Positions 1 through 4,980 of a stretch of 6,702 bases of DNA are shown one piece after another. The position numbers and the translations under genes are program-made. Source of the stretch: Thermoplasmatota archaeon. Its GTDB lineage: Archaea; Thermoplasmatota; Thermoplasmata; GCA-020350865; JAUVCJ01. The DNA is taken from NCBI GenBank assembly GCA_030595765.1, contig JAUVCJ010000134.1:1-6702 (forward strand), written 5' to 3'. The first letter of the stretch is position 1, and every line of letters begins with the position of its first letter. The notes beneath the pieces are model-generated. The model had not been told where the DNA came from, made no database searches, and saw only the letters and a program-made list of their open reading frames with translations.

Positions 1-585
1 GATCTGAGGGTTAGCTTCTGGATATCTCTCTTTGCTTTTTTCAAGGTTCAGGCTGGTTCTGACCCAGCATTTTCTGGTATCCCTGGTGCCAAGACCGTCT
101 ACCAATGCCACTGCTGTGTGATTGTGCCCCATTAGAATCGCATCGCATGCCATTAACTCTTTGGTTGGCCAAATGTGCCCGTGAAAGCATCCAACCAGGC
201 CATTTTCAGTGGTGATGATCTTTTCCTTCACAACCTCGACATCCAGACCACTAAGCAATTTGTCTAGGCCACCATCGTGGTTCCCCACCGTGATGTGGAT
301 CTTGTCTATGCCACCGAGCAACTTCGTGATGAATGATGGAACCTCTCGCTCCTCCTGGCCGGATATCCAGGGAACCCCGTGCCTAAGGTCTCCAAGCACA
401 ACCAAACTGGTTGCTTTGTGGAGTTGGCACAGCTCCAGTATAGAATCTGCAAGCTCCATTGTATGGCTGGGTATCAATGCTCCGTTTCTTGCCCATTCTG
501 CCTCGATGCCTAGATGCAGGTCGCTGATGACCAGGGTCTTGCCTACCATCATGGCAGGATGGTCTGGAATGGGCTTAAGCTCCAT
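1..585 (-). CDS. Metallophosphoesterase, COG1407 (ICC-like) type, 3' end cut by window edge
   Basis: The reading frame is open from an ATG at 585 to the left edge (195 codons, C-terminus missing). The calcineurin-like phosphoesterase signature residues are all present and in order: SDLHLG (Asp22, His24), LGDLRHG (Asp66), VGNHD (Asn102, His103), HGH (His135, His137) and GHNH (His154, His156). These bind the two-metal centre that hydrolyses phosphoester bonds. The order and spacing, with an IPSHT segment after SDLHLG, fit the archaeal/bacterial COG1407 group, which in some bacteria sits beside DNA helicases; the substrate is not known. The start is not settled. An in-frame GTG at 603 lies one base after GGAGG (605-609), too close for a normal ribosome site, while the ATG at 585 lies 19 bases after it. 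The TATA box at 622-634 predicts transcription starting near 600, so the mRNA may be leaderless or have a very short leader. I prefer ATG 585 because the MELKP-like opening resembles relatives as I remember them. Confidence 0.88.
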   Translation of the reverse strand, partial: MELKPIPDHPAMMVGKTLVISDLHLGIEAEWARNGALIPSHTMELADSILELCQLHKATSLVVLGDLRHGVPWISGQEEREVPSFITKLLGGIDKIHITVGNHDGGLDKLLSGLDVEVVKEKIITTENGLVGCFHGHIWPTKELMACDAILMGHNHTAVALVDGLGTRDTRKCWVRTSLNLEKSKERYPEANPQI

Positions 586-621
586 CTGAGAGAATTTATT
601 CACGCCTCCAAATCCAGTGGC

Positions 622-634
622 CGGTATAAAAAAG
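622..634 (-). promoter_or_regulatory. TATA-like box for the phosphoesterase gene, possibly bidirectional
   Basis: Read on the minus strand this is a T-run followed by TATACC, centred near 627. That places a transcription start near 600-603, just before the phosphoesterase start. Read on the plus strand it is GGTATAAAAAAG, an even better archaeal TATA box, and predicts a start near 653, the first bases of structured repeat copy A. Direction cannot be decided from sequence alone. Confidence 0.45.
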
Positions 635-653
635 AACTGTCCTAAGCCATTAT

Positions 654-751
654 ATAGTCAAGAACCAAACATATAGGAGGTATGGAGGGGTTCTTGACTA
701 TGTGTGGCACGCGAAATCATTTGTCCTAAATGATAAGTGCGCCACTATAAT
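654..751 (+). repeat. Structured repeat, copy A (two hairpins; candidate ncRNA or regulatory element)
   Basis: This block matches the reverse complement of 4752-4849 without gaps at roughly 85% identity by hand count. It includes a 30-base identical run (712-741) and a 19-base identical run (659-677). Hairpin 1 is a perfect 13-bp stem (654-666 with 689-701) enclosing a 22-base loop that contains AGGAGG. Hairpin 2 has a 7-bp inner stem (716-722 with 728-734, loop 723-727) and an outer stem (704-712 with 737-745) with one A/C mismatch and one G/U pair. Compared with copy B, T658-A697 becomes C-G and G704-C745 becomes A-T, both preserving pairing; G711/T738 becomes A-T. Change C742 to A breaks a pair. 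A TATA-like box at 623-633 would start a plus-strand transcript near 653. On the minus strand the element ends about 20 bases before the phosphoesterase TATA box. No protein function is apparent, and the family is not one I recognise. Confidence 0.75.
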
Positions 752-1070
752 AACGGACATCCTGCTAAGAGTCATCAAATTAGAGTAATGATCATCTCAA
801 TTTTAGCTTGAAGTTAATCATGGACGCATATATTACAATGAATGGCATCATTGAGAAATGAAATCTGGGAGAGCCGAAAAAGACGACGCTAATCAATGAA
901 AAATACACAACCGCATTGATACCGATATCATCCATGATCGGTTTCTTTTTTAGCTGTAACCTCAAGACACATATAAAAAAGAACAACTTCCATTTGGCAC
1001 TTTAGCAATATCAGTTATTAAACATTATGGTGAACGGCCCAAGTCATCTGGTGCTGGTTCCTAGAGCAGT
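752..1070. other. Intergenic stretch with no convincing gene
   Basis: No RNA gene or well-supported coding region is seen here. The longest frame runs on the minus strand from 986 (a TTG codon) to 792, with an internal ATG at 935. From that ATG it would encode a 47-residue hydrophobic peptide ending in a basic tail (MINFKLKLR). It has no clear ribosome site, and the preceding segment is poor, so a membrane micropeptide or a decayed gene is only a remote possibility. A TATA-like sequence at 972-984 is identical over 13 bases to 625-637. The segment 1051-1070 weakly resembles part of the 50-bp tandem unit that begins at 1071. Confidence 0.5.
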
Positions 1071-1232
1071 TTACATGGAACTGGTTTTCTGAAGTAATGG
1101 ATCGGATTTTGTGGAGTCGCTTATATGGAGCTGGTTTTCTGAAGTAATGGATCTGATGTTATGGAGCATTTTATATGGAACTGGTTTCTGGAGTAGTTGA
1201 TCAGATTTTATGGAGTGATTTATTTGGAGCTA
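1071..1232. repeat. Imperfect tandem repeat, 50-bp unit, about 3.3 copies
   Basis: The units run 1071-1120, 1121-1170 and 1171-1219, with a partial fourth at 1220-1232. Each unit starts TTAYATGGARCTGG, continues with a TTTTCTGAAGTAATGGATC-like core and ends with a second TATGGAG-like motif. Units 1 and 2 agree at about 41 of 50 positions; unit 3 has a one-base deletion and similar divergence. The unit length is not a multiple of three and the frames contain stops, so it is not coding. It lies just beyond the 3' end of the aminopeptidase gene, where the operon transcript would end. The divergence and the lack of unique spacers argue against a CRISPR array. Confidence 0.8.
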
Positions 1233-1269
1233 CTCGCATGAGGACAATTTCTCTAGATACATGAAAACA

Positions 1270-2211
1270 TCAGACCTTTAGCTTCCCGTCCTTCATAACA
1301 AGCACGTCGTTAATGTAGACTGTGGGGCTCCTTACAATACCATCCTGGTGCACTCCAGCCTTTACTTTGCCTCCGAATGTGGAGTTATCGCCGAAAGCCA
1401 CGTGGATGGTTCCTAGTACCTTCTCATCCTCAAGAACGTTCCCAATTATGGATGCTGCAGGGTTCATACCGATCCCCAGTTCTGCAACGTTCCTGCCATC
1501 CTTTCCCTGCTTGTCCAGCTGCCTGACGACAGCTTTGCCGCCTTCAAACCGCTTTGCAAAACCATCCTTGATGGTAACTTTCACAGGCTCCTCAAGAATG
1601 TCATCGAAAGACCCATCTATCACAAGTTTGCCATTGGCAGTACCCTCCAGCGGTGCTATGAACAATTCTCCTGCCGGAAGGTTGATAAAACCTCCTTTCT
1701 CGTGGCAGATGCCGGTATCATCGGTTACCCATTTGCGACCCTTCAGGGAGAGAGTAAGGTCTGTACCTGCCTCTGTTGTGATATGAACGTCATTCTTTCC
1801 CTTGATGGCTTTATGAACGCGTTTTATTGCCTTCTCTATCTGCTTGAAGTTTGCAGTCATTCCGCCGCTGCTCATCATGCCCTCTGTAATTCCCGGCATG
1901 GTGGATACTCTAGCTCCTTTCATGCAGGCACGCTTTCGGGCTTGTGTATGTGAAATAGAAAATGTGGTGGGTGCGAGTATTACATCCATCTGTTTCATAA
2001 AATCGGCAACGGCCTTCGGAGGCTCTTCACCGTGCCTTGTCATTGGCTTCATCTTGATAAGATAGGCATTGGCCTTCAGCTTCAGGGCCTGGTCATAAAG
2101 AGCCTGGCCAATGTTTTCAGATTCGGTGTCGCATAGAACAAGTACATTCTCCCCTTTCTTGACACCCATACAATCCTTGACCGCGGTCTTAGCTCCCTGT
2201 TCAAGCGTCAA
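1270..2211 (-). CDS. M29-family metallo-aminopeptidase (leucyl aminopeptidase / aminopeptidase T type, COG2309)
   Basis: This 313-residue protein should remove N-terminal amino acids from peptides in the cytosol using a two-metal centre. The C-terminal half carries the family's ligand-bearing segments in order: LPAGELFIAPLEGTANG (Glu182, Glu189), AELGIGMNP (Glu244), GTIHVAFGDN (His270) and VHQDG (His288, Asp290). The GTIH and HxD motifs are typical of M29 enzymes such as AmpS/PepS. It is roughly 100 residues shorter than the classical bacterial members; the missing part would be N-terminal, and the metal site is complete. The start is TTG at 2211: a GGAGG site at 2219-2223 lies seven bases ahead, and the TTG overlaps the upstream PqqD-like stop as TTGA, a sign of translational coupling. 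It is the last gene of an operon with an OPT transporter, which supports breakdown of imported peptides. Exact substrate preference cannot be read from sequence. Confidence 0.9.
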   Translation of the reverse strand: MTLEQGAKTAVKDCMGVKKGENVLVLCDTESENIGQALYDQALKLKANAYLIKMKPMTRHGEEPPKAVADFMKQMDVILAPTTFSISHTQARKRACMKGARVSTMPGITEGMMSSGGMTANFKQIEKAIKRVHKAIKGKNDVHITTEAGTDLTLSLKGRKWVTDDTGICHEKGGFINLPAGELFIAPLEGTANGKLVIDGSFDDILEEPVKVTIKDGFAKRFEGGKAVVRQLDKQGKDGRNVAELGIGMNPAASIIGNVLEDEKVLGTIHVAFGDNSTFGGKVKAGVHQDGIVRSPTVYINDVLVMKDGKLKV

Positions 2212-2615
2212 TTTTCTTCCTCCATTGGGAGAGTACCTAATTCCTCCCTCGAAAGAATATCAACTTCCCCCCTCTTATAACTTATCAAGCCATTGGACTC
2301 CATGATCTCAAGAAGGGCCGCCAGCCTCTCCTCAGCCGGCTCAATGTCCTGACCAAACTCCTTTCTCAGGCTATTGGCAATGTCCTGGACCGTATTACTG
2401 CCATCACATCTTTTCCATGCGGCAGTTCCCATTGGGTCCAGCTTTACCTTTATCTCGTTGGGCTTATGCAATCTCCTTAAAAACCATCCACCTGGGCGGC
2501 TTTTCAATTTGGGCTTGATCACATACACAGCGCCATCCTTCAGGCTCGATGGAAGCCTGCGCATGGGAATCATTTCAAGCAGGTTGGGCCAGGGTGAACA
2601 TTCCTTATTACCCAT
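2208..2615 (-). CDS. PqqD-like (RRE-fold) peptide-binding protein
   Basis: A 135-residue soluble protein counted from ATG 2615. Residues about 57-113 match the PqqD pattern: VKLDPMGTAAWKRCDG, followed by T-V-Q-D-I-A and two predicted helices ending in MESNGLISY. PqqD domains are winged-helix RiPP recognition elements that bind leader peptides and present them to modifying enzymes. No radical SAM enzyme or precursor peptide is visible here. The extra N-terminal ~45 residues are basic (MRRLP, KPKLKSRPGG) and the C-terminus is acidic (EEEN). A GTG at 2636 would add seven residues, but only the ATG at 2615 has a good ribosome site (AGGTGGTC, six bases away). The gene lies between an OPT peptide transporter (24 bases upstream) and an M29 aminopeptidase (overlapping), so a role in binding imported peptides or regulating the pair is my inference. 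The domain call is fairly secure; the function is not. Confidence 0.85.
   Translation of the reverse strand: MGNKECSPWPNLLEMIPMRRLPSSLKDGAVYVIKPKLKSRPGGWFLRRLHKPNEIKVKLDPMGTAAWKRCDGSNTVQDIANSLRKEFGQDIEPAEERLAALLEIMESNGLISYKRGEVDILSREELGTLPMEEEN
2219..2223 (-). promoter_or_regulatory. Shine-Dalgarno site that fixes the aminopeptidase TTG start
   Basis: GGAGG on the minus strand, seven bases before the TTG at 2211. It lies inside the end of the PqqD-like gene and explains why a non-ATG codon overlapping the upstream stop is used. Confidence 0.75.
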
Positions 2616-2621
2616 ACTCTT

Positions 2622-2629
2622 GACCACCT
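2622..2629 (-). promoter_or_regulatory. Shine-Dalgarno site supporting ATG 2615 for the PqqD-like gene
   Basis: AGGTGGTC on the minus strand closely matches the archaeal anti-SD target and lies six bases ahead of ATG 2615. The alternative GTG at 2636 has only a weak purine stretch before it, so 2615 is favoured. Confidence 0.6.
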
Positions 2630-2639
2630 GTTCCACGAC

Positions 2640-4610
2640 TCAGGTCTCTTCTTCCATAAGCTCGTCCACTGCCTCATCGCCCATCTGTTTGAGCTTGAAG
2701 GCCATGTAGAGGAAGAAGCCTAAGCCAATTATCGGCAGGCCAAGGAACATGACCGGGCTGGGTATCAGCGCCAGGCTGATGCCAGTCGTTACAAAAGCCG
2801 CAATAATGACACCCATCAGGGCTTCGCCTGCTATCAAACCTGAACTGTACAAAATGCCCCTGACATGAACCTTTTCACGCAACGAATTCTGATCCGCCTG
2901 GTTCTTCTTGGATGTAAAGAACATAAGATCGTCCACTCTCTTGTCCACTAAGGTCTTGACCAGACCACCAAGGACAATGGGTACTCCCAGGCTGAAAGGA
3001 AGGTAAAGGCCGATTGCGATCGGAAGTACAGGCTTTTTCAGAATGATAAGGAGCAATGCAAACTGCATCCCAAGAATTACCATTAGCCAATTCATGCCTC
3101 CAGCGAATATTCCCTCTACAATGGATTTCATTGCCAGTGCCTGGGGTGCTGGCAGGTTTACTGAGCCGATGCCGTACACGTTATCCAGCAGAAGCAGGAT
3201 GGGCGGAATGATAAAAGCCGCTGCTATCACTCCTGTGAACTCTCCAAGCTGAAGGTATTTCGGGGTTGAGCCTATGAGTTGACCAGTCTTAAGAGACTGC
3301 ATCACATCGCCTGCAATGGCTGCTGATATGCACACTATCGCACCGACCCCAATGGCTACCGACATGCCCTGGACCCCACGGCCGCCGAGGATGTATATGA
3401 ATATCGAAGTAAAAAGCAGGGTTGCGATGGTTATGCCAGATATTGGATTGTTGCTGGAGCCCACGATGCCGGCTAGGTATCCAGCTACAGTGGTGAACAG
3501 GAATGCCAAAAGAACCATCACGATGGCCGAGAGCACTGCAATCAATATCGAGCCAGAAAGCAGGTAGTAGATACCGGCCATGGGTATCATCAGGATGATG
3601 GAGCTTAGGTAGGACCACTTTATGGAAAGGTCATCCTGGGTCCTGTCAGTGACCTCCTCCTTCTCCTCTCCCTTCTTGCCCATGCTCATTGCGCTCTTTA
3701 CACCATCAACAATGGCAGTGCGCAGCTTGAACAGGGTGTGAAAGGACCCAACTATCATGGCGCCAACACCCATGAAGACCAGTTGCTGCTCACGGATGGC
3801 GTTGAACATTAGGATGGGGTCAGTTATCTGGAGGCCAGTCTCAAGGTTATACGGAGCTCCTTCAAAGAGAATGAAAAGAGGAGCTAGTACCATCCAACCA
3901 ATGGCGCCGCCTATCAGTATCATGCCAGAAATGCGCAGGCCGATGATATAGCCAACACCAAGAAGAGCCAGGGATAGCTCGGAACCGAAGTATAACTTGG
4001 TCTTTCCAACGCTTATTGCGCCTTGAACCTTATCGGTCCACAGGCCTAAAGAGTATTCCTTGCCGTCGGCAACCAGCGAGGAGCCGATCTTAAAAAGAGC
4101 GCCTAAACCAAGGGCAACAAACACGTCCTTTGCGCTCTTGCCGCCTTCCTCTCCAGCCACCAGCACCTCTTTGGCTGCAACACCTTCAGGAAATGGCAGG
4201 TCCAGATCCTCAATGAGAATTCTGCGCAATGATATTGTGAAAAAGACGCCCAAGATTCCGCCGCAGAGTGCAATCATGGTGGTCATGACGATATCTAGAC
4301 CATCCCATGCACCAACCATCAAGAGGGCGGGAATTGTAAAAATTATGCCTGCCGCCAGGGACTCGCCAGCGGCACCAGTGGTCTTAGCCACCGTTATCTC
4401 AAGGATGGTGCCTTTCAGCGCCTTGAAGATGGCAAGCGATATAACAGCCGCGGGAATGGAAGCGCTTACAGTAAGCCCCACCTTGAGCCCTAGATATGCA
4501 TTGGCTGCACCCATGACAACCGAGATAATCACACCCACTATCAGAGCACGGATCGTGAACTCTGTCATGGTCGTCTCTGGTGAGACATAGGGAATTACCT
4601 TGTCAGCCAT
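2640..4610 (-). CDS. OPT-family oligopeptide transporter
   Basis: A 656-residue polytopic membrane protein, the usual length for the prokaryotic OPT group (COG1297 / TIGR00733 type). Hallmarks in order: GAANAYLGLKVGLTVSAS (34-51), TGAAGESLAAGIIFTIPAL (78-96), LPFPEGVAAKEVL (138-150), GSSNNPISGIT (384-394), DVMQSLKTGQLIGSTPKYLQ (435-454), GLYLPFSLGVPIVLGGL (534-550) and SSGLIAGEALMG (589-600). A charged cytosolic-type loop (GKKGEEKEEVTDRTQDD, about 311-327) separates two hydrophobic halves, and the acidic tail ends EEET. Family members move small peptides or peptide-like metal chelates across the cytoplasmic membrane, driven by the proton gradient. Peptides are the likelier cargo here because an M29 aminopeptidase is in the same operon. 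The ATG at 4610 has no ribosome site, but a TATA box 25-30 bases ahead fits a leaderless transcript. The TGA stop at 2640-2642 precedes the PqqD-like gene by 24 bases. Confidence 0.95.
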   Translation of the reverse strand: MADKVIPYVSPETTMTEFTIRALIVGVIISVVMGAANAYLGLKVGLTVSASIPAAVISLAIFKALKGTILEITVAKTTGAAGESLAAGIIFTIPALLMVGAWDGLDIVMTTMIALCGGILGVFFTISLRRILIEDLDLPFPEGVAAKEVLVAGEEGGKSAKDVFVALGLGALFKIGSSLVADGKEYSLGLWTDKVQGAISVGKTKLYFGSELSLALLGVGYIIGLRISGMILIGGAIGWMVLAPLFILFEGAPYNLETGLQITDPILMFNAIREQQLVFMGVGAMIVGSFHTLFKLRTAIVDGVKSAMSMGKKGEEKEEVTDRTQDDLSIKWSYLSSIILMIPMAGIYYLLSGSILIAVLSAIVMVLLAFLFTTVAGYLAGIVGSSNNPISGITIATLLFTSIFIYILGGRGVQGMSVAIGVGAIVCISAAIAGDVMQSLKTGQLIGSTPKYLQLGEFTGVIAAAFIIPPILLLLDNVYGIGSVNLPAPQALAMKSIVEGIFAGGMNWLMVILGMQFALLLIILKKPVLPIAIGLYLPFSLGVPIVLGGLVKTLVDKRVDDLMFFTSKKNQADQNSLREKVHVRGILYSSGLIAGEALMGVIIAAFVTTGISLALIPSPVMFLGLPIIGLGFFLYMAFKLKQMGDEAVDELMEEET

Positions 4611-4626
4611 TCAGGCCGGAAAAGGT

Positions 4627-4640
4627 GTTTTTATTTATTA
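4627..4640 (-). promoter_or_regulatory. TATA box for the OPT-PqqD-aminopeptidase operon (leaderless start)
   Basis: On the minus strand TTAATAAATAAAAA is centred near 4634, about 24-25 bases before the OPT start codon at 4610. That is the archaeal TATA-to-start distance, so transcription should begin at or next to the ATG. The absence of a Shine-Dalgarno sequence agrees with leaderless translation. Confidence 0.6.
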
Positions 4641-4751
4641 AGGTTGGGGGGTGCCTTGAAGTCTTAACCTCTAGGCGATTTGGGGTCAAAATTTATGCCA
4701 ATGGCCTATCTCGCATCAATATTCAGTTTTCTGGTAAAAGCCAACGTTCTC

Positions 4752-4849
4752 ATTATAATGTCGCACTTATCATTTAGGACAAATGATTTCGTGTGCCATA
4801 CATAGCCATGATTCCCTCCGTGCACCCTATATGTTTGGTTCTTGGCTAT
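4752..4849 (-). repeat. Structured repeat, copy B (partner of 654-751, inverted)
   Basis: This is the second copy of the two-hairpin element, in opposite orientation to copy A. The inner hairpin is a 19-base interrupted palindrome at 4769-4787 (7-bp arms, 5-base centre), identical in both copies. The outer stem pairs 4758-4766 with 4791-4799 with one T/C mismatch and one G/T pair. Hairpin 1 pairs 4802-4808 with 4843-4849, followed by an imperfect part broken by two T/T mismatches, so this copy is less perfect than copy A. The element lies in the divergent region between the OPT operon and the binding-protein gene. Read on the plus strand it ends about 45 bases ahead of the TATA box of the binding-protein gene. 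Read on the minus strand it is about 140 bases upstream of OPT. A frame through it on the minus strand (4903-4706) is not a credible gene. Confidence 0.75.
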
Positions 4850-4885
4850 AACACACATAAAAAAGGCATTTGGCCCTGCAGAGGT

Positions 4886-4900
4886 GGAAATTTTTAAATA
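4886..4900 (+). promoter_or_regulatory. BRE/TATA promoter for the binding-protein gene
   Basis: GGAAA followed by TTTTTAAATA matches an archaeal BRE plus TATA box. The predicted transcription start is near 4922, which leaves a leader of about 59 bases before the ATG at 4981. No conserved cobalamin riboswitch-like box was recognised in that leader. Confidence 0.55.
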
Positions 4901-4967
4901 CACATGGAGTATTGGGATTGGTCAGAACGTCCGATAAACTAGTGATTTATTGGATAGAACAACCAAT

Positions 4968-4973
4968 GAGGTG
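4968..4973 (+). promoter_or_regulatory. Shine-Dalgarno site that selects ATG 4981
   Basis: GAGGTG lies seven bases before ATG 4981. The in-frame ATG at 4966 overlaps this site and would have none of its own, and the longer frame from 4870 has no ribosome site and would begin upstream of the predicted transcription start. Confidence 0.7.
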
Positions 4974-4980
4974 TAGAAAA

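Noticed and set aside
209..589. Plus-strand 126-codon frame and the many other open frames opposite the OPT, aminopeptidase, binding-protein and permease genes.
   Set aside because: They are antisense or out-of-frame shadows of genes with clear family motifs; their own translations show no recognisable domains.
702..728. A micro-ORF (MCGTRNHLS) in copy A, matched by MAMYGTRNHLS with a GGAGGG ribosome-like site in copy B.
   Set aside because: Interesting but too short. Only two copies exist, copy A has no well-spaced ribosome site, and the hairpin structure explains the conservation better.
792..986. Minus-strand 64-codon hydrophobic frame (TTG start, internal ATG at 935).
   Set aside because: No ribosome site, no recognisable family and AT-rich composition in which hydrophobic frames arise by chance. 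Kept only as a remark in the intergenic entry.
1071..1232. CRISPR array.
   Set aside because: The 50-bp units are contiguous and diverged over their full length, with no identical repeat separated by unique spacers.
4706..4903. A 65-codon minus-strand frame across repeat copy B, parts of which (VWHxKSFVLNDKC) also appear in frame in copy A.
   Set aside because: Differences between the copies fall at first and second as well as third codon positions, and the shared part is identical at silent sites too, so the similarity comes from the DNA repeat and not from a conserved protein. Sequences on either side are unrelated.
4901..4980. Cobalamin riboswitch ahead of the binding-protein gene.
   Set aside because: The predicted leader is only about 59 bases, far too short for a B12 riboswitch, and no conserved B12-box-like sequence was seen.
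4870..4980. A 37-residue upstream extension of the binding protein.
   Set aside because: It would begin upstream of the TATA box and predicted transcription start and lacks a ribosome site, whereas ATG 4981 has GAGGTG seven bases ahead and starts directly before the signal/anchor helix.
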